Positions 38,991-50,229 of a DNA stretch of 64,000 nucleotides are shown one piece after another. Source of the stretch: an uncultured Clostridia bacterium (lineage in GTDB: Bacteria; Bacillota; Clostridia; TANB77; CAG-465); NCBI GenBank assembly GCA_947628005.1, contig CANQYI010000001.1, positions 1-64,000 on the forward strand, in the 5' to 3' direction. Positions within the stretch are counted from its first letter, which is position 1. Every line of letters begins with the position of its first letter. Below the pieces are notes generated by a model that worked only from the letters and a program-made list of their open reading frames with translations, ran no database searches and was not told the origin of the DNA. A program made the translations under genes and the position numbers.

Positions 38991-39494
38991 TTAACTCTCC
39001 ACCGCAAATCTATGGTTACCGATAGTTGCAACTGTCTTTAGAGAAAATAGCCATTTGGATTTTGCTGTTTTTGGATTATAAAAGTAAAGTGCTCCATTAG
39101 TTGGATCAGCTCCACTCATAGCCTCTTTTGCAGCCTTATATACCGTTGAATCTTTTTCTATTTTCTTATTAAATTGACCATCTGTAACACAAGAAAATTG
39201 CCCTTTTTGATAAATAACTGCAGATATGGTATTTGGAAATTGTGCACTTTTTACTCTGTTTAATATAACTGCTCCTACTGCCACTTGTCCTTGATAGCTC
39301 TCTCCTCGTGCTTCACCATTAATTAGCCTTGCTAAAAGTTCTGTCATATCTGTTCCTTCTGCAGCTTTAGTTGTACTAGTTGAACTTTGAGCCTTTTGTT
39401 TTTCTGCCCCATAGATATTGTAAAAATTATAACTAAAAAATAGCAAATTTATAAGTACAAATAAAGTAAATGAAATTTTTAATAATTTTTGCAT
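38991..39494 (-). CDS. sleB: Spore cortex-lytic hydrolase SleB
   Basis: LLARLINGEARGESYQGQVAVGAVILNRVKSAQFPNTISAVIYQKGQFSCV. Confidence 0.93.
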   Translation of the reverse strand: MQKLLKISFTLFVLINLLFFSYNFYNIYGAEKQKAQSSTSTTKAAEGTDMTELLARLINGEARGESYQGQVAVGAVILNRVKSAQFPNTISAVIYQKGQFSCVTDGQFNKKIEKDSTVYKAAKEAMSGADPTNGALYFYNPKTAKSKWLFSLKTVATIGNHRFAVES

Positions 39495-39551
39495 AATACC
39501 TCCAATGAATTTTTTTAGTATTTTTTGCAAAAATTATGATAAATATACACA

Positions 39552-39812
39552 TTAAAAAATGTAATTTAATATTATAAGTGCAACAACTCCTGGTATTCCA
39601 AGTATTCCTGAAATGACAGCTGTGACTATATTAAATGGTATATGAAGTCCTAAATTAGCTCCAAAAGTATTTACTATGAGTATCAGTAATAGTCCTAAAG
39701 CTATATTTAGTAGTAATTTTAAAATTTTCTTTAAAGGCCAAGAAAATAATTTTGCTATAATTACAACTGCTATTACTGTTAAAATAAAAACTATATATTG
39801 CATAAAGTCCAC
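39552..39812 (-). CDS. bofA: Pro-sigma-K processing inhibitor BofA family protein
   Basis: 86 aa, two TM; NTFGANLGLHIPFNIVTAVISGILGIPGVVALIIL. Confidence 0.85.
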   Translation of the reverse strand: MDFMQYIVFILTVIAVVIIAKLFSWPLKKILKLLLNIALGLLLILIVNTFGANLGLHIPFNIVTAVISGILGIPGVVALIILNYIF

Positions 39813-39938
39813 CTCGTTTAATTATACTTGTCTTAATTAAATAATATGAATATTATTATCACAGTTATTGTTTCTTTTAATATAATATTATTAAAATAAA
39901 TCTATAAATACTTAAAACGATTGGAGGTATTGGTTAAT

Positions 39939-40238
39939 ATGTGCTATGATTTTATCATTAATTTAAACTGCGGAGCTTACATTTGTAGAAGAGGTCTTTT
40001 TTTTGACTTTTTAGATGAACATAACAGTATTATAGTAAATTGTAATCGGTTCGATTATATACCAGGAAAGTTAGTTGCAATGGAACGCTATGATGAAATT
40101 CATATATATTCTATTGAGACCTTGCCAATTAAAGAAGTTATTGTACTGAAAAATTATCTTTGCAATTCTTATTTGTACTTTAAATACCGGTTCAAAAACT
40201 ACAAAGTTAGCAACGAATGTAAATTTATCTTAGAATAA
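39939..40238 (+). CDS. Small hypothetical protein (99 aa)
   Basis: GGAGGT RBS before ATG; followed by terminator. Confidence 0.6.
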   Translation: MCYDFIINLNCGAYICRRGLFFDFLDEHNSIIVNCNRFDYIPGKLVAMERYDEIHIYSIETLPIKEVIVLKNYLCNSYLYFKYRFKNYKVSNECKFILE

Positions 40239-40241
40239 AAA

Positions 40242-40266
40242 TAGATGGGAAATCCCATCTATTTTT
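40242..40266 (+). terminator. Rho-independent terminator
   Basis: AGATGGG-AAAT-CCCATCT-ATTTTT. Confidence 0.85.
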
Positions 40267-40275
40267 AGTTTATCT

Positions 40276-41523
40276 TTATATTATTCTTATTATATCATTA
40301 TAAGTTACAATCAAAGTTAAAGTAATTAAAAGCGCAAATCCAATATAAGAAATTATTGCTTCGGCTTTAATAGATAACTTCTTTCTTGTAATTGTTTCTA
40401 ACAATACAATAACTATTTTTCCACCATCAAGTGGTGGAAATGGCATAATATTTGCAACTCCTATTGCTAGGCTTATTATTCCTAGTAAATTCAAGAATTC
40501 AAGCCATGAAGAAGTTTTTGAAACAACTTCACCTATACCAACAATTCCTGACATATCTTTTACTCCGACTTTTCCTCTAAATAGATCAACATAAGATCCT
40601 ACAATTGTCTTTACATTACTTGCTGCAGAAGCAAATGCCAAAGGTAATGTTGTCTTTTTATATTCTGCATTTACAATATTTAAGTCAAATACTCTTTTAC
40701 TTTCTGGAACTACATTAACTTGCATTTGAGTTCCATCTCTTAATATTGTAAATACCAAATTATTTTTTGCATTTTCTCTTACAATTTTTATAACTTCACC
40801 TGCTGTATTTGTACTTACACCATCTACTGAAACAATTACATCTGATGCTTTAAGACCAGAAGAGGCTGCTGAAGAGCCAGACGCTACCATTTCGATTTCA
40901 TTTAGTCCAACTTCATTTTCTGTCTTAAATGAAACACCTATATAACCAATGTCTGTTATAGCATCCTCAGTTGTTGTAGTATATTTTTGATTTTCTCTTT
41001 TATATTCTATATTAACAGTATTTTCATTTGGAACAGGCATATTCATAATATCAGCCAATACATGTACTTTCTTACCATTTATAGATGTAATTTCATCTCC
41101 TGATATAATTCCTGCTCTGCCTAAAATAGATTGTTCATCAACATCCAATACTTTTGTTGTATAAGTATTTGAAGAGAAGGCTATTCCAACAAATATTACC
41201 ATTGCAAGTATAGCATTGAAAGTTGCACCCATAACTAAAATTAATATCTTCTGTATAGGATTTTTTGTTGCAAATGAATCTTTTTCTTGTGACTCACCAT
41301 CTTCTCCCTCTATTGCACAATATCCACCAAGTGGTAACCACCTCAATGAATACATAGTCTGTCCTATTTGCTTTTGAAATATTTTTGGTCCAAATCCAAT
41401 AGAAAATTCATTTACTTTAGTTTTACATATCTTAGACATTATAAAATGTCCAAATTCGTGTATAGTTGCTACAATGCATAAAATAACCAATAATTTTACA
41501 ACTGTAAGTAGAAAAGTAAGCAC
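40276..41523 (-). CDS. rseP: Site-2 (RIP) metalloprotease RseP
   Basis: HEFGHFIMSK zinc motif; PDZ domain; NIMPFPPLDGG. Confidence 0.95.
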   Translation of the reverse strand: MLTFLLTVVKLLVILCIVATIHEFGHFIMSKICKTKVNEFSIGFGPKIFQKQIGQTMYSLRWLPLGGYCAIEGEDGESQEKDSFATKNPIQKILILVMGATFNAILAMVIFVGIAFSSNTYTTKVLDVDEQSILGRAGIISGDEITSINGKKVHVLADIMNMPVPNENTVNIEYKRENQKYTTTTEDAITDIGYIGVSFKTENEVGLNEIEMVASGSSAASSGLKASDVIVSVDGVSTNTAGEVIKIVRENAKNNLVFTILRDGTQMQVNVVPESKRVFDLNIVNAEYKKTTLPLAFASAASNVKTIVGSYVDLFRGKVGVKDMSGIVGIGEVVSKTSSWLEFLNLLGIISLAIGVANIMPFPPLDGGKIVIVLLETITRKKLSIKAEAIISYIGFALLITLTLIVTYNDIIRII

Positions 41524-41547
41524 TAAATATCTCCCCCTTATATAAAT

Positions 41548-42366
41548 TTATATTAAGATATATATTTTTAGGAACATGTATACTACAGGAGCAACAAATA
41601 ATATACTATCAAATCTATCTAGTATTCCACCATGTCCCGGAATTAAATTTCCAAAATCTTTTACCTTACAATATCTTTTTATTGCTGAAGCAGCTAAATC
41701 TCCAAATTGTCCTGCAATTCCTGCAATAATTCCTGCCATTATTATATAGCCATAGCCTAAATTCATAGCAAAATATTTATTAGCAATATATGTTAAAATA
41801 ATGTATGATAGAACTACTCCAAAAATTCCTCCTATAGATCCCTCTACAGTTTTTTTAGGGCTTATGTCTGGACATAGTTTGTTTTTACCAAATTTTGTTC
41901 CAATAAAATAAGCAAAAGTATCTGATGCAAAGGCACCTAAAAATACTAGCCATACAAGAATTCTTCCCTGTGGCATAACTAGTATTAATTTCATGAAAGA
42001 AAACATAAATGGAATATATATAAGTGAAAAAACTGTTATAGCTACGTCAACTATTGTTCTCTTTAAATTTGTAATTATTATATACATAAATATTGCTATT
42101 ACAAGTGCTGGTAGAGCTATCTTAATAAGTATTATTTTATTCTCATCAGATATAATTCCACCCATTAAAAATATTGTAAAACATGCAATATATCCTACCC
42201 AAGATATTGGTTTAAATCCAGCACTTTTAAATGCTTTATTGTATTCATATATTCCAATAATAGATAAAAGTACAATTATTCCACTATCTACAATTGGATT
42301 ATTTATGAACATTATAAGTATAAGTATAACAGTAAAAATTACTGCTGATTCAACTCTTTTTTTCAC
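41548..42366 (-). CDS. cdsA: Phosphatidate cytidylyltransferase
   Basis: SDTFAYFIGTKFGKNKLCPDISPKKTVEGSIGG...GHGGILDRFDS. Confidence 0.95.
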   Translation of the reverse strand: MKKRVESAVIFTVILILIMFINNPIVDSGIIVLLSIIGIYEYNKAFKSAGFKPISWVGYIACFTIFLMGGIISDENKIILIKIALPALVIAIFMYIIITNLKRTIVDVAITVFSLIYIPFMFSFMKLILVMPQGRILVWLVFLGAFASDTFAYFIGTKFGKNKLCPDISPKKTVEGSIGGIFGVVLSYIILTYIANKYFAMNLGYGYIIMAGIIAGIAGQFGDLAASAIKRYCKVKDFGNLIPGHGGILDRFDSILFVAPVVYMFLKIYILI

Positions 42367-42382
42367 AAAATCAACCTTTCAT

Positions 42383-42937
42383 CTAAACTTCCATTATTTC
42401 TTTTTCTTTTGTACTTATTGTTGTATCAACTGTATCAATGAATTTATCAGTGATTTTTTGTATTTTTTCTTCAGCTGATTTTAATTCATCTTCTGTAATT
42501 TCATTATTTTTCTGTTCTGATTTTGCTAAATCAATAGAATCTCTTCTTATATTTCTAATTGCAACTTTTGCAGACTCACCTACGGCTTTAGCATCTTTTG
42601 CAAGTTGTCTTCTTCTATCTTCTGTAAGCTCTGGGAAATTAAGTCTAATAGCATTTCCATCATTTATCGGATTAATTCCTATTTCAGCTTTTTGTATAGC
42701 ACGTTCAATAGCGTTTAATACACTCTTATCCCAAGGAGTAATTAATATTTGTCTTGCTTCAGGAACTGAAATTGAACCAACTTGATTAATTGGTGTTAGA
42801 GCTCCATAATATTCAACCTCTACTTTATTTAATATAGCAGGATTAGCTCTGCCTGCTCTTATTAATGATAATTCTTCTGTTAAGTGTTCTATTGCCTTAT
42901 TCATTTTTTCTTCAACAATATTAAAATCCATAAACAA
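42383..42937 (-). CDS. frr: Ribosome recycling factor
   Basis: LIRAGRANPAILNKVEVEYYGALTPINQVGSISVPEARQILI. Confidence 0.98.
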   Translation of the reverse strand: MFMDFNIVEEKMNKAIEHLTEELSLIRAGRANPAILNKVEVEYYGALTPINQVGSISVPEARQILITPWDKSVLNAIERAIQKAEIGINPINDGNAIRLNFPELTEDRRRQLAKDAKAVGESAKVAIRNIRRDSIDLAKSEQKNNEITEDELKSAEEKIQKITDKFIDTVDTTISTKEKEIMEV

Positions 42938-43053
42938 TCTCTCCTTAAAAACATAATATAATTATACATCTTTTTTTAAAAAAATCAAGTATAACAATAT
43001 ATAATATATGCTTTAAAAATAAAAAAACTACACATATATTTAAGCATTATAAA

Positions 43054-43086
43054 TTAAGTAAGATTTAAGCAAGATTTAAGTAAGAT
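43054..43086. repeat. Three tandem 11-nt repeats TTAAG(T/C)AAGAT upstream of frr
   Basis: 43054-43064, 43065-43075, 43076-43086. Confidence 0.9.
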
Positions 43087-43142
43087 ATATTTATTAATTT
43101 TAAAATCATAGTAAAAAATGTTAAAATATAAGAGAAACATAA

Positions 43143-43203
43143 ATATACATTTTTTAATAAATTTGATATACGTTTTTTAACGATTTTGATATACATTTTT
43201 TAA
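43143..43203. repeat. Three 15-nt repeats ATATAC(A/G)TTTTTTAA at 23-nt period
   Basis: 43143-43157, 43166-43180, 43189-43203. Confidence 0.9.
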
Positions 43204-43282
43204 AAAGCATAAAAAATCCAAATTGTTAAACTTTTTTATCTAACAATTTGGATTTATTTCAATACTATAATTAATTTTTTTA

Positions 43283-43843
43283 TTAATAATTTTCTGCTTT
43301 AATTTCAAAGTAACTTTGTGGATGTTCACATACTGGACAAACCTTTGGTGCAGCTTCTCCAACGTGTATATGTCCGCAATTTCTGCATTTCCAAATTCTA
43401 ACTCCAGTCTTTTTAAATACTTCATCTGCATTTATATTTTCTAATAATTTATTATATCTTTCTTCATGTTCTTTTTCTATCTTTGCAACTGCTTCAAAAA
43501 GATAAGCTATACGATCAAATCCCTCTTCTTTAGCAGTTTTTGCAAATTCTGCATACATATCTGTCCATTCAAAATTTTCACCACTAGCTGCGTCCTTTAA
43601 ATTATCAACAGTTGAAGGAACCTCACCATCATGTAATAATTTAAACCACATTTTAGCATGTTCTTTTTCATTATCAGCTGTTTCTTGAAATATTGCTGCA
43701 ATTTGTTCATAACCTTCTTTTTTTGCTTTTGAAGCATAATATGTATATTTATTTCTTGCTTGAGATTCTCCAGCAAAAGCAGCCATTAAATTTGCTTCAG
43801 TTTTTGTTCCTTTTAATTCCATTAAAATTCCCCCTTCAAACAA
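43283..43843 (-). CDS. Rubrerythrin
   Basis: [41 protein letters not shown]-terminal [22 protein letters not shown]. Confidence 0.97.
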   Translation of the reverse strand: MFEGGILMELKGTKTEANLMAAFAGESQARNKYTYYASKAKKEGYEQIAAIFQETADNEKEHAKMWFKLLHDGEVPSTVDNLKDAASGENFEWTDMYAEFAKTAKEEGFDRIAYLFEAVAKIEKEHEERYNKLLENINADEVFKKTGVRIWKCRNCGHIHVGEAAPKVCPVCEHPQSYFEIKAENY

Positions 43844-43882
43844 TATTTTACATTATTTTATATTAATTGTCAATATAACATT

Positions 43883-44761
43883 TTATTCTAATATGTATCT
43901 TTTTAGCATCTTATTTTCGACTATTCCAAGTCCTTTATAACTTTTATTAAAATAAACTCTTACTGTCATATCTTTTAATTGAACTGGAAGTTTTACGCCA
44001 TTTATAAATTTTTTAAATTCTATTTCATTTAAAGTTATCTTTTTTGTATCACTATAATAATCTTCTATCGTACAAATTCTATCTTGCATATCATCATAAT
44101 CTAGCTTTAAAAAATCATATAGTTTTATACTGTCTTTTATATCAAATTCACCAGTTCTAAGTCTTACAAGATCAGTCATTGTAGCACCACAACCAATTTT
44201 TTTACCAATATCATTTACTAAACTTCTTACATAAGTGCCTTTTGTACAGTGGACTACAAAACTTACTTCTTTTAACTCTAAATCAACTTTTATATCATCA
44301 ATAGAATAAATTTCTATTTCTCTAGGTGCTAATTTAACATCTTTTCCTTCTCTTGCATAAGAATATGCTCTTTTACCATTTACCCTTACTGCACTATATA
44401 TTGGAGGTGTTTGCATTTGCTTTCCAATAAATCTTTTTATTCTTTCTTTTATATATATTTCATCTTTATCTACTACACTAGCAAACACTATTCTACCAGT
44501 TATATCATAAGTGTCTGTTTCTACCCCGAGTAACATTTTTACTTTGTATACTTTATCTTCACAAGTAAGTTCATTACTAAGCTTTGTGGCTTCTCCTATA
44601 AGTATTGGTAATACGCCAGTTGCTACTGGATCTAAAGTTCCAGTATGTCCAACCTTTGTCTTTGGAAATAACTTTTTTATTACATCTACAACATCATATG
44701 ATGTAATACCTTGTGGCTTGTCTATATTTAATATTCCATTTCTTACTTGAGGTATTAACAT
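43883..44761 (-). CDS. truB: tRNA pseudouridine(55) synthase
   Basis: GILNIDKPQGITSYDVV; GHTGTLDPVATGVLPI. Confidence 0.97.
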   Translation of the reverse strand: MLIPQVRNGILNIDKPQGITSYDVVDVIKKLFPKTKVGHTGTLDPVATGVLPILIGEATKLSNELTCEDKVYKVKMLLGVETDTYDITGRIVFASVVDKDEIYIKERIKRFIGKQMQTPPIYSAVRVNGKRAYSYAREGKDVKLAPREIEIYSIDDIKVDLELKEVSFVVHCTKGTYVRSLVNDIGKKIGCGATMTDLVRLRTGEFDIKDSIKLYDFLKLDYDDMQDRICTIEDYYSDTKKITLNEIEFKKFINGVKLPVQLKDMTVRVYFNKSYKGLGIVENKMLKRYILE

Positions 44762-45714
44762 TAAAGCATTCCTCCTATCATATCTAAAAGTTCTTTTTTA
44801 GATACGTTATATTCCTTTGGCATTGTATATCCAGATGCTCTCATATGGCCTCCACCGCCAAATGCAATTGCAATTTTAGATACATCAACTTTACCATTTG
44901 AACGTAAACTTACTTTATTTGTTCCATCGCTTTTTCCTCTGATGTATATAGCAACTTCAGTTCCTTTTACCATTCTCAAGTAATTTGTCATACCCTCTGC
45001 ATCTTCTTCATCAAGTCCTATTGATTTTATAATATCATATGGTACAAAAGATAGTCTTACCTGACCATCATAATAAACTTCCATATTTTCTATTGTTGCT
45101 CTTATAAGATAAAGTACTCCTTCATCTTTTGTATCATTTACTCTTTTACATATATCAGCAAAATCAATACCTGTTGCTATCAAAACTGATGCTGCTTCAA
45201 ATGTAGAAGGCTTAGTTGATGAATAATTAAAGCTACCTGTATCAGTCATTATTCCCATATATAAATATGTTGCTATATCTTTATCTATCTTTATATTTAA
45301 ATAATTAATTAGGTCAAATACTATTTGACTTGCAGCTGGTAAATCACTAAAAATACAATTTACATCTCCATAAGGTATTTTTGCTATGTGATGATCTAAT
45401 ACTAATATATTTCTTGCCTTATCAAAATCTTCTTTACTTATTGATAATCTTTCTTTATCACTAGAATCAACACATATAAGCAAATCATATTGATCTTCTT
45501 TTATACTATCTACACTATATTCATCTATATGTGGTAAGAAATCATATACACTAGATCTTTTAGAAATTACCACCTTAGCATTTTTACCGATACTTTCAAG
45601 TGCAAGGCACATACCAAATGCAGCTCCTATTGAATCTCCATCTGGATTTATATGTCCTACTACATATATGTTATTTGACTGTTCTACAAGTTTTTTTGCA
45701 TCTTCAAACATCAT
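44761..45714 (-). CDS. nrnA: DHH/DHHA1 phosphoesterase (NrnA-like)
   Basis: GHINPDGDSIGA, LDHHIAK, AFGGGGHMRASGY. Confidence 0.92.
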   Translation of the reverse strand: MMFEDAKKLVEQSNNIYVVGHINPDGDSIGAAFGMCLALESIGKNAKVVISKRSSVYDFLPHIDEYSVDSIKEDQYDLLICVDSSDKERLSISKEDFDKARNILVLDHHIAKIPYGDVNCIFSDLPAASQIVFDLINYLNIKIDKDIATYLYMGIMTDTGSFNYSSTKPSTFEAASVLIATGIDFADICKRVNDTKDEGVLYLIRATIENMEVYYDGQVRLSFVPYDIIKSIGLDEEDAEGMTNYLRMVKGTEVAIYIRGKSDGTNKVSLRSNGKVDVSKIAIAFGGGGHMRASGYTMPKEYNVSKKELLDMIGGML

Positions 45715-45731
45715 ATTCCCCCTACTTATTT

Positions 45732-46082
45732 TTAATCTTTTTTATCGTTTTTTATGACTTGGCTTATAACTTTATCCATATGCGCACCATACTCCATAGA
45801 ATCATCTAAAACAAATGTCAATGCAGGAACATTCATAAATCTAACCTTTTTGGCTAGTTCAGTTCTAATAAATCCTTTAGAATTATCTAATCCCTCCATT
45901 ACTTTAGCTTTATTTTGTTTACCAAATATACTTATATACACTTTTGCATATTTTTGGTCAGGAGTAATTTTTACATCAGTTACAGAAATAAGTCCTGTAA
46001 CTGATGGATTTTTTACTTCATATAAAATTATATTACTTAAAGCTAATTTTGCATCTTGCTCTAGTCTTTCATGTTTTTGCAT
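45732..46082 (-). CDS. rbfA: Ribosome-binding factor A
   Basis: GLISVTDVKITPDQKYAKVYISIFG. Confidence 0.95.
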   Translation of the reverse strand: MQKHERLEQDAKLALSNIILYEVKNPSVTGLISVTDVKITPDQKYAKVYISIFGKQNKAKVMEGLDNSKGFIRTELAKKVRFMNVPALTFVLDDSMEYGAHMDKVISQVIKNDKKD

Positions 46083-46086
46083 ACTA

Positions 46087-48849
46087 CTATTCTCCTTTTA
46101 CTTCTTCCATTTCGAAGCATTCAAATATATCTCCTTCTTTTATGTCGCTAAATTTTTCAAGTTTAATTCCACACTCGTAGCCTTCATTAACTTCCTTAAC
46201 GTCATCTTTTTCTCTCTTTAGAGAATCTATTTTTATTTCAAATATTACTATATTATCTCTTACAAGTCTTACAAGTGCATTTCTTACAACTTTTCCAGAT
46301 TTTACGTAGCATCCTGCAACAATTCCAACATTTGTAATTTTAAATACACGTCTAACTTCAGCTTCTCCAAGTATAACTTCTTTATATTTTTTAGGAATCA
46401 TACCTTTTAATGCCTTTTCAACATCTTCTATTGCATCATAAATTACTCTATAAAATCTTAAATCAACTTTTTCTTTGTCTGCTTGAATTTTTGCTTGAGT
46501 TTCTGGTCTTACATTAAAGCCTATTATAATAGCATTTGACACTGAAGCAAGTGTTACATCACTTTCTTTAACTCCACCTGTAGAAGCATGTAAAATTCTT
46601 ACTCTTACTTCATCAGTTGAAAGTTTTTCAAGTGATTCTTTAAGTGCTTCAACTGAGCCTTGAACATCTGCTTTTATTATAATATTTAAATCTTTAATTT
46701 CACCACTCTTAATTTGTCCAAATAAGTCATCTAGTGTTACTTTTGAACTTTGATGTATAAGTTTTAAACGTTGCTCTGCTTTCTTTTTCTGTACAAGTTG
46801 TTTTGCTACTTTTTCATTTTCTACTTCATAGAATACGTCTCCTGTATTAGGAACTTCTGAAAGACCAATTATTTCAACTGGAGTAGATGGTCCTGCTGAT
46901 TTTACTTTTTTACCTTTATCATCTTTCATTGCACGAATTTTTCCTATTACATCGCCTATTACTATTGTATCTCCAACGTTTAATTCTCCTCTTTGTACAA
47001 GCATAGAAGTAACAACACCAGTATTTTTATCAAGACGTGCTTCTAAAACTGTACCTTTTGCTTGTTTATTTGGATTTGCTTTTAAATCTTTCATGTCAGC
47101 AACAAGTAATATCATTTCTAATAAATTATCTATACCTTGACCTGTCATAGCAGAAATTGGAACACAGATAGTATCTCCACCCCATTCTTCTGCAACAAGT
47201 CCAACATTCATTAAATCCTGTTTTACTTTTTCAACATTAGCAGTAGGTTTATCAATTTTATTTATTGCAACTATTATTGATACACCAGCAGCTTTTGCAT
47301 GGTCTATTGCCTCTATTGTTTGAGGTTTTATTCCATCATCTGCAGCAACTACAATTATTGCTATATCTGTAACTTGTGCTCCTCTAGCTCTCATCTGAGT
47401 AAATGCCTCATGTCCTGGAGTATCTAAGAAACATATTTCTCTTCCATTACATGTTACCTTATATGCTCCAATATGTTGAGTAATACCACCAGCTTCTCCA
47501 GATACTACATTTTCACTTCTAATTTTGTCTAAAAGTGATGTTTTTCCATGATCAACGTGTCCCATAACTACAACTATTGGTGGTCTTGGAGCTAAATCTT
47601 TTTCGTCATCTTCTGAATCGTCAAAAAGTATATCTTCTTCTGTAACTCTAACTTCTTTTTCTGCATTTATTCCAAATTCTTGAGCAATTAAATATGCCGT
47701 ATCAAAGTCAATTTCTTGATTTACAGTAGCCATTATTCCTAAAGCAAATAATTTTTTTATTACTTCAGAAGACTGCTTTTTTATACTTTCTGAAAATTCT
47801 TTTACAGTCATCATTTCAGGAAGTTTTACTTCTGTCATAGGAATAATTTTTGTTTGATTCATTTCTACTTTTATTTTATTTTTCTTCTTACTAGATTTTC
47901 TGCTAAAGTCACTTTCTCTTTCATATAGATCTAACATTCCTGATGAAGAGTCAACTTCTAGATTTTTAAGTCTTGAAGTAGCTACTCTAGAATGTTGTTC
48001 TCTTAATTTGTTTTTATCTAATCTTTCTTGTTTTTTATCAGTTTGCTTATTTTCATATTTTTTCTTATCAATATTTGTATTAGAATAATCTCTTGTTTCT
48101 TTTTGTTCTACTGGAGTAGCAGCAGATTGTTTCATAAATTTATTAACTTGATATGAAGTATTGTTCATAGGAGAATTTTGTCTAAATCCTCCTCCATTTT
48201 GTCTGTAATTTGGATTATTTCTTCTATCTTTATTAAAATTGTTATTTTCTGTTCTATTTACATTATTTCTAGGTCTATTGGAATCATATCTATTTTTTGG
48301 AGTATTATTAGTAGTGTTAACTGATTTATCTTTTACAGTTACATTTTCTTTTGGCTCACTATCAACAGGTTTCTTTTCTACATTTTCTGGTTTCTTTTGG
48401 CTTATTTCCTCAACAGGCTTACCATTTCTTGTTATTATAACATTAGCATTTCTACCAGAATTAAATCTTGGTCTAGAAGGATATGTCTTTTTAGGAGACA
48501 CAACACCTAACTGTGATTTATCATAAGATTTTGATTCAGATAAACTATCAGAAACTGTGTGATGTGATTTCTTAATTGAACCACTTATATCAGTAGTTAT
48601 TTGCTCTACTTCACTTTTATTACCTGAAGTATTAATAACTTTTATATTTCTCCTTATTATATGCATTCCTGTTTTTTGTTCTGTTCCTTTTAAATCCACT
48701 TTTACATTACTCCCTTTTAACACTTTTTCTACTTCTTTTTCTTCTAATATAGATGTAGCTGATTCCTTATTTATTCCCATAGAATTCAATTTTTCTAAAG
48801 TTTGAGTTATTGTTAATCCCAATTTTTTTGCTAAGTCACTTACCTTCAT
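46087..48849 (-). CDS. infB: Translation initiation factor IF-2
   Basis: [13 protein letters not shown] start; [31 protein letters not shown]. Confidence 0.98.
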   Translation of the reverse strand: MKVSDLAKKLGLTITQTLEKLNSMGINKESATSILEEKEVEKVLKGSNVKVDLKGTEQKTGMHIIRRNIKVINTSGNKSEVEQITTDISGSIKKSHHTVSDSLSESKSYDKSQLGVVSPKKTYPSRPRFNSGRNANVIITRNGKPVEEISQKKPENVEKKPVDSEPKENVTVKDKSVNTTNNTPKNRYDSNRPRNNVNRTENNNFNKDRRNNPNYRQNGGGFRQNSPMNNTSYQVNKFMKQSAATPVEQKETRDYSNTNIDKKKYENKQTDKKQERLDKNKLREQHSRVATSRLKNLEVDSSSGMLDLYERESDFSRKSSKKKNKIKVEMNQTKIIPMTEVKLPEMMTVKEFSESIKKQSSEVIKKLFALGIMATVNQEIDFDTAYLIAQEFGINAEKEVRVTEEDILFDDSEDDEKDLAPRPPIVVVMGHVDHGKTSLLDKIRSENVVSGEAGGITQHIGAYKVTCNGREICFLDTPGHEAFTQMRARGAQVTDIAIIVVAADDGIKPQTIEAIDHAKAAGVSIIVAINKIDKPTANVEKVKQDLMNVGLVAEEWGGDTICVPISAMTGQGIDNLLEMILLVADMKDLKANPNKQAKGTVLEARLDKNTGVVTSMLVQRGELNVGDTIVIGDVIGKIRAMKDDKGKKVKSAGPSTPVEIIGLSEVPNTGDVFYEVENEKVAKQLVQKKKAEQRLKLIHQSSKVTLDDLFGQIKSGEIKDLNIIIKADVQGSVEALKESLEKLSTDEVRVRILHASTGGVKESDVTLASVSNAIIIGFNVRPETQAKIQADKEKVDLRFYRVIYDAIEDVEKALKGMIPKKYKEVILGEAEVRRVFKITNVGIVAGCYVKSGKVVRNALVRLVRDNIVIFEIKIDSLKREKDDVKEVNEGYECGIKLEKFSDIKEGDIFECFEMEEVKGE

Positions 48850-49126
48850 TTTTTCCACTATTTTTTTCCTCCACTTCACATTTTAAGTATTCTAATACAT
48901 TTAACAAGCTTTGATTATCAACTAATATTTTTAAATTTACCTTTTTTCTATTTAATTTATTTATAAGATTTTCTATACAGTCTTTATTTTTACAAACATA
49001 TATACCTCTAGCATTTACTTTTTGTTTCATATCGTACTGTGCACTATTATTTACACTTACGATTCTAAAAAATTCGGTTTTGTTCTTGATATTTCTACAT
49101 GCTATACAACATCTTTTAGGTGCCAT
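48836..49126 (-). CDS. ylxR: YlxR/RnpM (DUF448) RNA-binding protein
   Basis: [19 protein letters not shown]...[17 protein letters not shown]. Confidence 0.93.
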   Translation of the reverse strand: MAPKRCCIACRNIKNKTEFFRIVSVNNSAQYDMKQKVNARGIYVCKNKDCIENLINKLNRKKVNLKILVDNQSLLNVLEYLKCEVEEKNSGKNEGK

Positions 49127-49147
49127 GTTTTCTCCTTTTTTGTTTTA

Positions 49148-50212
49148 TTATTCTATAACTACCTCTTTAATTTGAGTTTCAGTCTTTATATCTATCTTCC
49201 AACCAGTAAGTATTGCAGCAAGTCTTACATTTTGACCGCCAGCACCAATTGCATATGATAAAGATTCATCTGGAACTACAACTGTAGCTTGCTTTTCTTC
49301 ATCATTTATATCTATTGCAAGTATTTCAGCTGGAGATAATGCATTTATTATAAAGCTTGGTACATCATCACTATAAGGTATTACATCAATTCTTTCTCCA
49401 TTTAATTCTTCTATTATTGGATTAATTCTAACACCTTTTTTACCTACTAAACTTCCAACTGGATCAACGTTTTCATCATTAGACCACACAGCAACTTTAC
49501 AACGACTTCCTGCTTCTCTTGCTACTGCCTTTATTTCAACTATTCCGTCTATTATTTCTGGTATTTCTAGTTCAAAAAGTCTCTTTATAAAGTTAGGATC
49601 TTTTCTTGATAAAACAATTTGAGGTCCAAATTTACCAGATTCAGTTACTTTTTCAACATATGCTTTTATTCTTTGATGTGTATTCAAAGTTTCATTTTTT
49701 ATTTGCTCTTTTGAAGGAATAAGTGCTTCTACTCTTCCTAAATCAACAATTGTACCAAATTTATCAGTTCTTTGTACAACTCCAACTACTATTTGACCCT
49801 CTTTGTCGCTATATTGAGTATAAACTAAATCTCTTTCTGCTTCTCTTAATCTTTGAATAATGATTTGTTTTCCTGCAACTGCTGCAATTCTACCAAAGTT
49901 TTTAGGTGTAACTTCAACATTTACACTTGAGCCTAATTTAGCACGTTTACTAATTAATTTTGCATCTTCAAGTGAGATTTCTTTACTTGGATCTTCTACT
50001 TTTTCAACTACAGTTTTTACTGCACATACTTTTATATTTTGTTCATTTATATCTATTACAATATCTTCTTCTGTCTCATAATTTTTTCTATATGCAGCTT
50101 CTAAAGCCATTTTCAAAGAATCAATTAAATATTCTTTAGTTATACCTTTTTCTTCATGAAGTTGGTCTATAGCATTAAACAATTCCTTTGCACTTATTTT
50201 TTCACTTTTCAT
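49148..50212 (-). CDS. nusA: Transcription termination/antitermination factor NusA
   Basis: NEQ/S1/KH architecture; GSLVGKKGVRINPIIEELNGERIDVIPYSDD. Confidence 0.97.
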   Translation of the reverse strand: MKSEKISAKELFNAIDQLHEEKGITKEYLIDSLKMALEAAYRKNYETEEDIVIDINEQNIKVCAVKTVVEKVEDPSKEISLEDAKLISKRAKLGSSVNVEVTPKNFGRIAAVAGKQIIIQRLREAERDLVYTQYSDKEGQIVVGVVQRTDKFGTIVDLGRVEALIPSKEQIKNETLNTHQRIKAYVEKVTESGKFGPQIVLSRKDPNFIKRLFELEIPEIIDGIVEIKAVAREAGSRCKVAVWSNDENVDPVGSLVGKKGVRINPIIEELNGERIDVIPYSDDVPSFIINALSPAEILAIDINDEEKQATVVVPDESLSYAIGAGGQNVRLAAILTGWKIDIKTETQIKEVVIE

Positions 50213-50229
50213 TTTTTATAATCCCCCCA

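Noticed and set aside
43240-43431. Minus-strand 63-aa ORF
   Set aside because: Out-of-frame overlap with the 3' end of rubrerythrin
48239-48526. Plus-strand ORFs antisense to infB, nusA, spoIIIAA, cdsA and similar
   Set aside because: Antisense to strongly supported conserved genes; typical long spurious frames in AT-rich genomes
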